From contig CAVYKV010000002.1 of assembly GCA_963769255.1 (NCBI GenBank), positions 372,001-436,000 on the forward strand: DNA of 64,000 nucleotides, in the 5' to 3' direction. The translations under genes and the position numbers were made by a program. Below are positions 47,253 to 56,822 of this stretch, piece after piece. Origin of the DNA: JAKACA01 sp963769255 (GTDB lineage: Bacteria > Actinomycetota > Acidimicrobiia > Acidimicrobiales > Bog-793). The notes below the pieces were generated by a model, which saw only the letters and a program-made list of their open reading frames with translations, was not told the origin of the DNA and ran no database searches. The stretch's first letter is position 1. Each line of letters starts with the position of its first letter.

Positions 47253-47326
47253 GACGGGCTGAGTCACCCCTCCCCGTGTATGGTGCGGACAAATTCATGA
47301 CACTTGCATGTCGAGGGAGGAGCACC

Positions 47327-48538
47327 ATGGCTCACGGAGACCACCCGAGCGGGACCGACCGATCGGTCTACGACCGACGTCGGTTCCTCCGAAACGCCGG
47401 CATCGGTGTCGCCGGTCTTGCGGGTGGGGCGGTGCTGGAAGCGTGCGGGAGCTCCTCGTCCGCCACCACCACGACGACCACGGCGGCCGGGGCCACGACG
47501 ACGACGGCGGCCGGCGGCATGGCGGCCCTCATCGCCGCCGCCAAGCAGGAAGGCACCCTCAACCTCATCGCCGACCCGGACAACTGGGCCAACTACGGGG
47601 CTGACGGCATGGCGAACACCGTCATCGGCACCTTCAACTCCCTCTACGGCATCAGCTGCCCGGTGACGAACCCGGAGGGCACCTCGGCCGAGGAGCTCGC
47701 CGCCATCAACGCCGACAAGGGCACATCGAAGGCCCCCGACGCCGTCGACGTCTCGCCGGCCATCGCCGTGCAGGGCGTCACGCAGGGTGTCTTCGCACCG
47801 TACAAGGTCTCCACCTGGGACGAGGTCCCGGACAGCATGAAGGACCCGAACGGCTACTGGACGGGCGACTACTACGGCGTCATCTCCTTCGGGACGAACG
47901 GCAAGGTCGTGAAGAACGCCCCGGCCTCCTTCGCCGACCTCACGAACCCGGAGTACAAGAACCAGGTCGCCATCGACGGCAGCCCCGCCTCGGCGGGCGA
48001 CGCCCTCGGCGCCGTCTGGGCCGCCTCCCTCGCCAACGGCGGCTCGCTCGACGACATCATGCCGGGCATCAAGTTCTTCCAGCACCTGAAGTCCATCGGC
48101 AACTTCAACCCGACGGACTGCTACCCCGCCAACATCGTGAGCGGCGAGACGCCCATCGCCATCGTGTGGGACTACCTGAACATCTCCTACCGCAAGCAGT
48201 ACCCAAACATCCCCTACACGGTGAGCCTCCCGACGGACGGCAAGTTCGGGAACTTCTACTGCCAGGCGATCAACAAGACGGCGCCCCACCCGAACGCCGC
48301 CAAGCTCTGGCTGGAGTACCTCTACTCCGACCAGGGTCAGCTCGAGTACCTGGCCGGCTACGTCCACCCGGCTCGGTACACGGCCATGGCGGCCGCCGGC
48401 AAGATCCCGGCGTCACTCGCCGCCAAGCTCCCGCCGGCCAGCGAGTACGCGGGTGCCCAGTTCCCGACCGTCGCCCAGATCACGAAGGCGAGCGCTGTCT
48501 GCGTGCAGTACTGGGACAGCATGGTCGGGGGCCAGTAG
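47327..48538 (+). CDS. ABC importer substrate-binding lipoprotein (family 1 type, Tat signal)
   Basis: A 403-residue periplasmic-type binding protein anchored by lipid. The signal has a twin-arginine pattern (DRRRFLRNAG) and a lipobox LEACG with Cys40, followed by a Thr/Ala linker. The mature part (LIAAAKQEGTLNLIADPDNW, FADLTNPEYKNQVAID, TPIAIVWDYLNI) resembles the Fe3+/thiamine/aminoethylphosphonate/polyamine group. ATG 47327 has GGGAGGAG upstream. It is first of a five-gene operon ending with a phosphoesterase and lies behind a PHO-type box, so an organophosphorus substrate (phosphonate or phosphoester) is my inference. Confidence 0.88.
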   Translation: MAHGDHPSGTDRSVYDRRRFLRNAGIGVAGLAGGAVLEACGSSSSATTTTTTAAGATTTTAAGGMAALIAAAKQEGTLNLIADPDNWANYGADGMANTVIGTFNSLYGISCPVTNPEGTSAEELAAINADKGTSKAPDAVDVSPAIAVQGVTQGVFAPYKVSTWDEVPDSMKDPNGYWTGDYYGVISFGTNGKVVKNAPASFADLTNPEYKNQVAIDGSPASAGDALGAVWAASLANGGSLDDIMPGIKFFQHLKSIGNFNPTDCYPANIVSGETPIAIVWDYLNISYRKQYPNIPYTVSLPTDGKFGNFYCQAINKTAPHPNAAKLWLEYLYSDQGQLEYLAGYVHPARYTAMAAAGKIPASLAAKLPPASEYAGAQFPTVAQITKASAVCVQYWDSMVGGQ

Positions 48539-48570
48539 CCACCGGCGCTTCGGGCGCGTAACCTCCCAAC

Positions 48571-49473
48571 GTGGCAGTCGTCGAGCTCGCCGAGAGCGGG
48601 CGAGCAACCGTCGCCGGGCCCGCGCCGCGCAAGCGGTCGCGGACCCGGCGCTTCGCCTTCATCGGCGTGCTGCCGTTCGTCGCCTACATCTCGATCTTCC
48701 TCCTCATTCCGACCGGAGAGCTGATCGTCAACGCCTTCCGCACGACCTCGGGCGCATTCACCTTTTCGAACGTGGCGAACATCTTCCACGCCCCCTACCC
48801 GTCGGCGTTCGAGTTTTCCCTCGAGCTGTCCGGGATGAGCGCCCTCTGGGGAGGCATCGCCGGGTTCGTCGTAGCCAACGCCGTCCTCCACCACGGCATC
48901 CCGCGCTGGATGCGGCCGGCCTACCTGTCGTTCTCCGGCATGGCGGCGAACTTCGCCGGGGTGCCCCTCGCCTTCGCCTTCACCGCCACGCTCGGTCAGC
49001 TCGGCGTCGTGACGGTGCTCCTCAAGCACATCGGTGTGAACATCTACCCCGCCTTCAGCCTGCAGGCCCTGCTCGGAGCCTCCCTCGTCTACCTCTTCTT
49101 CCAGTTCCCCCTCATGATCCTGCTCATGATCCCGGTCATCGAGGGCCTGCGGAAGGAGTGGCGCGAAGCCGCCTCCAATCTGGGGGCCTCATCGTTCGAG
49201 TACTGGCGCCACGTCGGGTTCCCGATCATCACGCCCTCGCTCCTCGGCTTGATGGTGCTGCTGTTCGGGAACGCCTTCTCCGCCTACGCCACGGCCGACG
49301 CCCTCGGCATCTCGAACCTCGTGACCATTCAGATCGCCCAGTTCGTCAACGGCAACAACGTCTACGACCCGCAGACGGCCTATGCCCTCGCCTTCGGCAT
49401 GATCGTGATCATCATCGTCACCGTGACCCTCTACACGCTCCTGCAGCGCCGGACGAGCCGATGGCTCAAGTAA
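48571..49473 (+). CDS. ABC transporter permease (first)
   Basis: A 300-residue inner-membrane permease with six helices after a basic N-terminal tail (PRKRSRTRRFAF). The EAA loop that contacts the ATPase is EGLRKEWREAASNLGASSFEYWRHVGFPII cut here into its core EAASNLGAS. This belongs to the PotB/AfuB-like binding-protein-dependent permeases. GTG 48571 follows the binding-protein stop by 32 bases; the stop overlaps the second permease by 13 bases. Confidence 0.9.
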   Translation: MAVVELAESGRATVAGPAPRKRSRTRRFAFIGVLPFVAYISIFLLIPTGELIVNAFRTTSGAFTFSNVANIFHAPYPSAFEFSLELSGMSALWGGIAGFVVANAVLHHGIPRWMRPAYLSFSGMAANFAGVPLAFAFTATLGQLGVVTVLLKHIGVNIYPAFSLQALLGASLVYLFFQFPLMILLMIPVIEGLRKEWREAASNLGASSFEYWRHVGFPIITPSLLGLMVLLFGNAFSAYATADALGISNLVTIQIAQFVNGNNVYDPQTAYALAFGMIVIIIVTVTLYTLLQRRTSRWLK

Positions 49474-50303
49474 CCGGCACTCCGCCGCCGCCGGTGCACC
49501 GCCTGCGCCGGGCACGCAGCCGGGTGCCGGTCTGGCACCTCGCCGTCCTCGTGCTGGCCGGCCTCTTCTTCCTCGCCCCCATCTACTCCGTCGTGCAGTT
49601 CAGCCTCTCCGGCATCCTGCCCCACCAGAACATCTTCCACTGGTACCAGACGGTCTTCGACGACCCCAACTTCCGGAGCTCCTTCTGGCTCTCGATCCAG
49701 ATCTCGCTCGAGACCGTCGGCGTCAGTCTTCTCCTCCTCGTCCCGACGGTCTTCTGGATCCACCTGCGGCTCCCCCGTCTTCGCCCGGTGATGGACCTCA
49801 TCTCCATCCTCCCCTTCGTCGTGCCACCGATCGTCCTCATCGTCGCTCTGGCGCCCTTCCTCAAGGGGTTCAGCACGTGGCTGTTCGTACGGCCCGAGGT
49901 GCTCGCCTTCGTCTACGTCGTCTTCGCCCTGCCGTTCATGTACCGCGCCCTCGACGCCGGCCTGCGCTCGATCGACCTGCACACGCTCGTCGAGGCAGCC
50001 GAGAGCCTGGGGTCGTCCATCCCGGGAACGCTGCTGCGAGTCATCCTCCCGAACCTGCGTTCGGCCATCATCGGTGGGTCACTCCTCACCATCGCCATCT
50101 CGATGGGCGAGTTCACGGTGGCGAGCCTCATGGGCTTCGTCACGTTCCCCATCTACACGTTCCAGATCGGGACCAGCACGGCCTACGAGGGCGTCGCCCT
50201 CTCGTTCATCAGCTTCATTCTCGTGTGGGGCGCCATGCTGGCCCTCTACCTCATCGGCCGCGGCGGGCGAGGTGCGGCTGGCGTGGCCATCCGGGACTAC
50301 TGA
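49461..50303 (+). CDS. ABC transporter permease (second)
   Basis: A 280-residue PotC-like permease with six helices. The EAA motif is LVEAAESLGSSIPGTLLRVI. ATG 49461 lies inside the end of the first permease gene, in another frame, so the two are translationally coupled; the open frame continues upstream within that gene without meaning. The ATPase gene follows after 25 bases. Together the two permeases form the heterodimeric membrane channel of the importer. Confidence 0.9.
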   Translation: MAQVTGTPPPPVHRLRRARSRVPVWHLAVLVLAGLFFLAPIYSVVQFSLSGILPHQNIFHWYQTVFDDPNFRSSFWLSIQISLETVGVSLLLLVPTVFWIHLRLPRLRPVMDLISILPFVVPPIVLIVALAPFLKGFSTWLFVRPEVLAFVYVVFALPFMYRALDAGLRSIDLHTLVEAAESLGSSIPGTLLRVILPNLRSAIIGGSLLTIAISMGEFTVASLMGFVTFPIYTFQIGTSTAYEGVALSFISFILVWGAMLALYLIGRGGRGAAGVAIRDY

Positions 50304-50328
50304 CCGGAAGACAGGAAAGACACCGCCA

Positions 50329-51618
50329 ATGGCAACCGTGCACCTCCGAGGCCTTCGCCGAACCTTCGGCAACGTCGTCGCCCTCGACCATCTGGATCTG
50401 AGCATCGCTTCGGGCGAGTTCATCTCCCTCCTCGGTCCGAGCGGCTGCGGGAAGACGACGGCGTTGCGGATCGTGGCGGGTTTCGACTGGCCGGACACCG
50501 GCGAGGTGCTCGTGAACGGCGAGGACGTGCTCGGCAAGCCCGCCAACAAGCGCAACATGGGCATGGTCTTCCAGGCCTACAGCCTCTTCCCGAACATGAC
50601 CGCCCAGCAGAACGTGGAGTTCGGGCTGAGGGTCCGCAAGCAGCACAAGGACCAGCGCTCCACGCGGGCACGGGAGCTCCTCGAGCTCGTCGGCCTCGGG
50701 AGTGCCACGGACCGTTACCCGCGCCAGATGTCCGGCGGGCAGCAGCAACGCGTCGCTCTCGCCCGCTCGCTCGCCATCGAGCCGGAGGTCCTCCTCCTCG
50801 ACGAGCCGCTCTCCGCCCTCGACGCCAAGGTGCGCGTGCAGCTTCGCGAGGAGGTGCGCCGCATCCAGCTCGAGCTCGGCATCACGACGCTGTACGTCAC
50901 CCACGACCAGGAAGAGGCCCTCTCCATCTCCGACCGGGTAGCCGTCATGTCCGCCGGTCGCGTCGAGCAGCTGGGGACGCCGGCGCAGATCTACTCGAGC
51001 CCCCGCACGGCCTTCGTGGCGAACTTCGTCGGCACCATGAACAAGATCGAAGGCGTCGTCACCTCCCGGGAGAGCCGCTCCGTGCGCTGCGGCAGCGTCA
51101 TCGTCGTCGTCGCCGACCCCTCCTTCGACCACCCGGCCGGGGAGACGGTCGACCTCTACATCCGGCCGGAGGACGTCAAGCTCGAGCTCGTCCCGAGCGG
51201 CGCGCCGTCGCCGGACGGATGGATGCAGGGCCGCGTGACGAGCCTCACCTTCCTCGGTCCCGTCACGCGGGTCGGGCTCTCCACCGACCTCGGCCCGCTC
51301 CTCTCGGACGTCTCGAGCGCCGTGGCCCTCAGCCTCGCCGCCGACACGCTCGTCGCCGTGCAGCTCGACAGCTCCTCGCTCCGTTCCCTCGCCGCCACGG
51401 TCAGCGCAGGCCGCGACGCGGGTGACCACGACCGTCCGGAGGTCGTCCCCGTCTACGGAGCCCCCATGGAGCCGCTGGGTGAGCCCGTGACGGAGTCGCA
51501 GCCGGACGCCGAGTCCGGCGGCGAGGACTCACGCGAGGCGCCGCTCGCAGGCGGCCCCGTATCGGACACCACCGTCGAGGCGGTGCCGGACTCGCCGGGG
51601 CGGGCCTCGCTGTCCTGA
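50329..51618 (+). CDS. ABC transporter ATP-binding protein (PotA-like)
   Basis: A 429-residue ATPase. Walker A GPSGCGKTT, signature MSGGQQQRVALARSLA, Walker B LLLDEPLSALD and the switch His in YVTHDQEEAL are intact. The C-terminal TOBE-type domain (FVGTMNKIEGVV, LYIRPEDVKLELV) is usual for PotA/FbpC/PhnT. A further 70-residue acidic, disordered tail is extra. It powers the importer formed with the two permeases and binding protein. ATG 50329 has a weak AGGAAAG upstream. Confidence 0.92.
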   Translation: MATVHLRGLRRTFGNVVALDHLDLSIASGEFISLLGPSGCGKTTALRIVAGFDWPDTGEVLVNGEDVLGKPANKRNMGMVFQAYSLFPNMTAQQNVEFGLRVRKQHKDQRSTRARELLELVGLGSATDRYPRQMSGGQQQRVALARSLAIEPEVLLLDEPLSALDAKVRVQLREEVRRIQLELGITTLYVTHDQEEALSISDRVAVMSAGRVEQLGTPAQIYSSPRTAFVANFVGTMNKIEGVVTSRESRSVRCGSVIVVVADPSFDHPAGETVDLYIRPEDVKLELVPSGAPSPDGWMQGRVTSLTFLGPVTRVGLSTDLGPLLSDVSSAVALSLAADTLVAVQLDSSSLRSLAATVSAGRDAGDHDRPEVVPVYGAPMEPLGEPVTESQPDAESGGEDSREAPLAGGPVSDTTVEAVPDSPGRASLS

Positions 51619-51646
51619 GCCGGCAACCCGAACCCCTCGCCGCCGC

Positions 51647-53284
51647 GTGACCCCCGACGGCGCCACGACGCTGCGGCGGACGATCGCGGCCGGAGCCGTC
51701 CTCGCGGCCGGCAGCGAGCTGCCCTATCGCCGCCTCACCTACGGTCACGGCGAGCGCCGGATCCTGCACCCGGCGGGCATCCCGGGCGGGGGACGAGCGG
51801 CGCGGCGGCGCAGCCTGCTCGTCCTCGTGCAGCTCACGGACCTGCAGATCGCCGATGTGGCGTCCCCCGGCCGCTTCGAGTTCTTCGAGCGGCTGCGGGG
51901 GCAGCCCCACGTGGGGGCCTTCATCCCGGCCCAGCGACCGCAGGAGGCGCTGACGGTGCACGCCGTCGAGGCGATGGCCCGCTCGATCCGCTCCCAGGTC
52001 GGCAGCCCCGACACGGGCGCCCCCCTCGACCTCGCCCTCTGCACGGGCGACAACGTCGACAATGCCCAGCTCAACGAGCTCACCTGGTATCTCTCGTTGC
52101 TGGCGGGGGGGCCGCTGCAGCCGGCGTCCGGAACTGGGCGTCATGAAGGCGTGCAGTCCGCCGCCTGGCCGGACGAGCGCTACTGGCACCCCGACGGCGG
52201 CCCCGACCTCTGGCACCGGCGCTTCGGGTTCCCTGACTACCCCGGCCTCTTGGACGAGGCGGCCGCCCCCTTCGGCGCCGGCGGCGTCGGCGTCCCCTGG
52301 CTCTCGTGCTTCGGCAACCACGACGGCCTGCCCTTCGGGGAGGTCGTCCCGACCTCCGCCTACCGCCGCCTCGTCCTCGGCGGCGACAAGGCGGTCGACC
52401 TCGGGGCGGGCGACGACCCCCTCGGGCGGGAGGAGGAGCTGTTCGCTCATCCCGAGCACTTCCTCACCGGGCCTTCGCGCCCCGTCGCCGCCGACAGCGC
52501 CCGCGCCATCGTCTCCCGCAGGGACTTCGTGGCGGCCCACCTGCAGGCCCCCGGCCTCCCCGCCGGCCATGGCTTCGACGAGCGCAACCTCGCCGACGGG
52601 ACGGCGTATGCCACCTACGACGCCGTCGCGGGCATCCGCCTCGTCGTCCTCGACTCGACGAACCTGCACGGTCGCTCCGACGGCAGCTTCGGGAGGCGGC
52701 AGATGGCATGGCTGGAGGAACGCCTCATCGAGGTGCACGGCCGCTACGTGACGGCCGACGGCCGCCTCGCCACGACGGGCAACGACGACCGCCTCGTCGT
52801 CCTCGCCTCCCACCACGGGCTCGCCGCCCTCACGAACGACCGCCGCCTCCCCGACGGCTCGGAGGAGGACCAGCCGCGCGCGACGGCGGCGGAGTTCCTC
52901 GCCTTCCTCGAGCGCTTCCCCAACGTCGTGTGCTGGCTCAACGGGCACCGACACGTGAACGAGCTGCGCTTCCGGGCGCGGGGCGCACCCGAGGGGGGAG
53001 GTTGCTTCGAAATCTCGACGGCGTCCGTGGCCGACTGGCCCTCCCAGGCCCGGCTCGTCGAGCTCGTCGCCAACGACGACGGCACGCTCTCGGTTCTCTG
53101 CACGATGCTCGACCAGGCCGCCGCCCCGGACCCCCGGGAGGAGGACGGGACGGCGCGCCTGGCCTCTATCCACCGCGAGCTCGCCGCCAACGTCCCGCTC
53201 CTCGGCCCCGGTTCGCCCTCCGAGGGCCGCCCGGAGGACCGCAACGTGGAGCTCGTCATGGCGGCCCCCTTTCCCCTCGTCTGA
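51647..53284 (+). CDS. Metallophosphoesterase (calcineurin-like, TIGR03767-type)
   Basis: A 545-residue phosphoesterase with the dimetal motifs in order: QLTDLQIAD, CTGDNVDNAQ, CFGNHDGLP, then VLASHHGL and LNGHRHVNEL. The size and long inserts fit the actinobacterial TIGR03767 family. No clear signal peptide: the N-terminus has a short Ala/Gly-rich stretch (TIAAGAVLAAGSELP) that could be a weak or Tat-less leader. GTG 51647 follows the ATPase gene by 28 bases, so it belongs to the importer operon and would release phosphate from the imported compound or from a surface precursor. Confidence 0.88.
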   Translation: MTPDGATTLRRTIAAGAVLAAGSELPYRRLTYGHGERRILHPAGIPGGGRAARRRSLLVLVQLTDLQIADVASPGRFEFFERLRGQPHVGAFIPAQRPQEALTVHAVEAMARSIRSQVGSPDTGAPLDLALCTGDNVDNAQLNELTWYLSLLAGGPLQPASGTGRHEGVQSAAWPDERYWHPDGGPDLWHRRFGFPDYPGLLDEAAAPFGAGGVGVPWLSCFGNHDGLPFGEVVPTSAYRRLVLGGDKAVDLGAGDDPLGREEELFAHPEHFLTGPSRPVAADSARAIVSRRDFVAAHLQAPGLPAGHGFDERNLADGTAYATYDAVAGIRLVVLDSTNLHGRSDGSFGRRQMAWLEERLIEVHGRYVTADGRLATTGNDDRLVVLASHHGLAALTNDRRLPDGSEEDQPRATAAEFLAFLERFPNVVCWLNGHRHVNELRFRARGAPEGGGCFEISTASVADWPSQARLVELVANDDGTLSVLCTMLDQAAAPDPREEDGTARLASIHRELAANVPLLGPGSPSEGRPEDRNVELVMAAPFPLV

Positions 53285-53339
53285 CCGCCCCGGCGCTTGA
53301 AGGGCGGCGGCCCACCGGGTGCCGCCGAGCGCCCGGCCC

Positions 53340-55857
53340 TCACTCCGCCGCGATGGCCGCCAGCACGTCGAGCTTGGCGGCGCGGCGGGCCGGCCACGTG
53401 GCGGCGCCGAGGCCGAGGAGGGCCGCGATCACCACGAAGATGACGAGGCTCGGGTAGGGCACCACGATGTCGGTGATGCCCTGCTGCTTCAACGAGTCCG
53501 AGAAGGCGATGCCGAGCCCGGTCCCGACGACGACGCCGATGATGGCGCCGAAGACCGACAGGATGACGGCCTCCGCCCGGATCATCGCCCGCACCTGCCG
53601 TCTGCGCATCCCGACGGCGCGCAGGAGCCCGATCTCGTGCGTCCGTTCGAACACCGAGAGCATGAGGGTGTTCACGATGCCGATGAGGGCGATGAGGATG
53701 GCGAGCGCCAAGAGGACGTAGACGAGCCCGAGCAGCGTGTTCACGGACTTCTGCTGGGCCTTCTCGAATTCGGCCTCCGTCTGGATCGTGAGGTTCGGGT
53801 AGGCCTTGAGCGCCGTCGTGACGGCGGCTTTGCCGGCGGTGCTCGCCGGCGAGGACGTGCGGATGAGGACGGCGAGCGGCAAGGGGTCGCGGTAGTGGGA
53901 CACGAAGTAGCCGTCCCCCACGAGGTAGCTGCCGATGAGGGCGTTCGGCTTGAAGATGCCGCCGATTTCCATGGTGGTCCGCCCCGTCTCGGCGAAGGTG
54001 ACGGCCACGACGGAGCCGACCGAGAGGTGGTCGCTGTTGGCCGTCGTCGTGTCGATGAGCAGCTGCCCGGCGCCGAGGGCGCTCGAGGCGGTCCCGGCGG
54101 CCATGCGGAGGATGACCGTCTCGCCCACCTCGGCCGGCGAGACGGCCGTCAGGTCGCTGACCGATGAGCGGAACTCGAACTGGCCGCCGTACACGCTCGA
54201 GACGGCCGTGACGCCCGGAACGGTGGCGGCGGCCGCGGCCACCGAGCGACTGAACCCGTTCGACCCGGACGTCGTGATGATGTAGTCGGCGTTGACGGCC
54301 TCGTCGACGCTGCTCGTGGCCGACTTGGACAGCGACGCCCCGAAGACCGCCATCGTCGAGACGAGGGCGAGGCCGACGGTGAGGGCGGAAGCCGTCTGCG
54401 CCGTCCGCCGGGGGCTGCGCATGGAGTTCTCCCGCCCGAGGCGGCCGGAGATGCCGACCGACAAGGGTCGCCCGATGATGCTCGCCAGCGGCCGCGCCAC
54501 GAGCGGCGCCAACATGCCGACGCCGATGAAGACCGCCACGGCGGCCACGCCGACGAGTTGGATCGCCGGTTTCGAGAGCCCGACGGCGAGGACGGCGACG
54601 CCGCCGGCGAGGAAGACGCAGCCGGCGAGGACGCGGCGGTGGGACGACTCGTCGTCGCTCCCGCGGTAGTCGGCCATGGCGGCGACGGGAGGCACGCGAA
54701 CCGCTCGTCTCGCCGGGAAGATGGCCGAGACGACGGTGACGCCGATGCCGACGGCGAGGCCGGCGACGACGGTGCTGGCGTCGAAAACGAGCGGGCCGGT
54801 GGGGAGGGTGATGCCGAAGCCGCTGAGGAGTTTCTCGAGACCGATGGCGGTGAGCACGCCGAGCCCGAGGCCGACGAGGGAGGCCACGACCCCGAGGATG
54901 GCAGCCTCCAGCAGCACGGACCGGAACAGCTGGCGCCGGCTGGCACCCACGATTCGCAGCAGTGCCAGCTCGCGCGTCCGCTGCCCGACGAGGATCGAGA
55001 ACGTGTTGAAGATGGTGAAGCCACCGACGAACAAGGCGATGCCGGCGAACACGAGCAGCGCCGTCGAGAAGAACGAGAGCGCCTGGTTGACAGAGCTGGA
55101 CTGCTCGTTGGCGACGGTCTGGCCCGTCACGACCTGCACGCCCTTCGGGAGGACGGCCGCGATGGCCTTCTGCAGCTGCGACTTGTCCACCCCCGGCTTG
55201 GCCAGCACATTGATGGCGCTGAGGCTTCCGACCTCGTCGAAGAGCCGCTGAGCGGTGGGAAGGTCGAAGGCGGCGATGGTGGCGCCGGCGAGGTTGCCGA
55301 CGGAGCCGAATTTCACGATGCCGGAGATGGTGAAGGTCTCTGGAGGGCCGCTCAGCAGCACGCGTACCCGGTCGCCGACCTGGAAGTGAGAGGAGGTCGC
55401 CGTCGTCTCGTCGATGGCGACCTCGCCCGCCGAGCGTGGGCGCCGTGCCCGACACGAGGTGGAGCGAGGACAGCTCGGGGTTGGGATCGTAGGAGATCCC
55501 CAAATTGGGCGCTCCGTTGTTACCGATCGCCTTGCCGTCCGGTGCCACGAACTGGGCATAGCCCTCGACGAGGCCGGCGGCGTACTGGACACCGGGGACG
55601 GCGCTCACGGTGGCGGCCAGTGACTCCGGGATGGACTTTCGCACGCCCTGTCCACCCGAGGAGAAGGCGGCCACGGCTCGCACCTCGAAGTCGACGTTCT
55701 GGTACACCTGGCCGAAGAGCGTGTTGAAGGTCTGCTTCAGCGTGTCGGTGAGGACGAGCGTGCCGGACACGAACGTCACGCCGAGGACGATGGCGAGCCC
55801 CGTCAGCGCCAGGCGCAACTTGTGGGCGAGGAGCCCCTTGATCGTCGCTTTCCACAT
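53340..55857 (-). CDS. FtsX/MacB-type ABC permease, frame broken by a +1 insertion
   Basis: A permease of about 838 residues when repaired, with two FtsX-type halves of four helices each and large extracellular domains. It begins MWKATIKGLLAHKLRLALTG and the first frame continues to HLVSGTAPTL at about 55431, then breaks; AGEVAIDETTATSSHFQVGD and all the rest are one frame over to the stop at 53340. One extra base (CTCG in coding sense) explains it. The partner ATPase gene lies 17 bases upstream. Such pairs export lipids, lipoproteins or peptides, or pass signals to wall hydrolases; the substrate is unknown. Confidence 0.9.
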
Positions 55858-55874
55858 CTCGGCTGCCTCCTCCC

Positions 55875-56645
55875 TCAGCCGCGCAGTTGCTTCATCTGCT
55901 CGAGGATGGAGTCAGCCGTCGGCGACAGCAGCTCGCCCACGAGGCGGCCGTCGGCGAGGAAGACGACCCGGTCGGCGAAGGCGGCGCCTCGGGGATCGTG
56001 GGTCACCATGACGATCGACTGCCCGAGCTCGGTGACCGACCGCCGCAGGAAGGAGAGCATCTCCAGGGAGGCGTTGGAGTCGAGGTTGCCCGTCGGCTCG
56101 TCGGCGAAGACGAGGTCCGGGCGCCCGATGAGGGCCCGTGCGCACGCCACCCGCTGCTGCTGGCCGCCCGAGAGCTCGCTCGGGCGGTGTGACAGCCGGT
56201 CACGGATGGCAAGTTGGTCGACGAGGTAGTCGAACCAGGCGCCGTCGACGTGCTGGCCGGCGAGGTCGGCCGGCAGCGAGATGTTCTCGCCCGCCGTGAG
56301 CGTGGGGACGAGGTTGAAGGACTGGAAGACGAAACCGATGCGGTCCCGCCGCAGCCGCGTCAGGCCGGCGTCGTCCAACGTGCCGATCTCGACCTCACCC
56401 ACGTAGGAGTGGCCCGAGGTGGGGGCGCCGAGACCGGCCATGCAGTGCATGAGGGTGGACTTCCCGGAGCCGGACGGACCCATGACGGCCGTGAAACGAG
56501 CGCGCTCGAACTCGACGTTGATGCCATCGAGGGCACGGACCGTGGTGTCGCCCTTGCCGTAGGTCTTCACGAGGTCGACGGCCCGCGCCGCCGCCGTCCC
56601 GTTGGGCGCCGGTGCACTGCGTTGTGCTTCGCCCGTGATCGTCAT
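55875..56645 (-). CDS. MacB/LolD-type ABC ATPase
   Basis: A 256-residue ATPase with Walker A MGPSGSGKST, Q-loop FVFQSFNLVPTLTAGENI, signature ELSGGQQQRVACARAL, Walker B LVFADEPTGNLDS and MVTHD. This is the MacB/FtsE/LolD class that works with FtsX-like permeases, here the next gene. The first 20 residues before ARAVDLVKTYG are a loose leader; the exact start is not certain. An 18-base palindrome lies 88 bases upstream. Confidence 0.92.
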   Translation of the reverse strand: MTITGEAQRSAPAPNGTAAARAVDLVKTYGKGDTTVRALDGINVEFERARFTAVMGPSGSGKSTLMHCMAGLGAPTSGHSYVGEVEIGTLDDAGLTRLRRDRIGFVFQSFNLVPTLTAGENISLPADLAGQHVDGAWFDYLVDQLAIRDRLSHRPSELSGGQQQRVACARALIGRPDLVFADEPTGNLDSNASLEMLSFLRRSVTELGQSIVMVTHDPRGAAFADRVVFLADGRLVGELLSPTADSILEQMKQLRG

Positions 56646-56732
56646 CGGTCAAGCCCTTTCACGTGGGTTCGGGCGCGCTCGTCGCGGCCCGCCCCGCCAG
56701 CCTCGCGTACGACGTGCGAGCGGCGGTGCCGG

Positions 56733-56750
56733 CCCTGAGAAATCTCAGGG
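56733..56750. promoter_or_regulatory. Palindrome CCCTGAGA-AA-TCTCAGGG
   Basis: A perfect 8-base inverted repeat with a 2-base centre in the 177-base gap between lhr and the ABC ATPase gene, both on the minus strand. The tiny loop is poor for a terminator, so I favour an operator of the ABC genes. A second palindromic GAGGGCCCTC lies close by at about 56762-56771. Confidence 0.4.
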
Positions 56751-56822
56751 GGATTCACCCGGAGGGCCCTCAGGGTCTGCCCTGCCGGGGTGGTGCGCCG
56801 GGACCGGCCGGCGGCGAGGCGC

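Noticed and set aside
48453..49460. Upstream extension of the second permease frame through the first permease gene
   Set aside because: The composition is Arg/Pro/His-rich and unrelated to permeases; homology begins only at ATG 49461.
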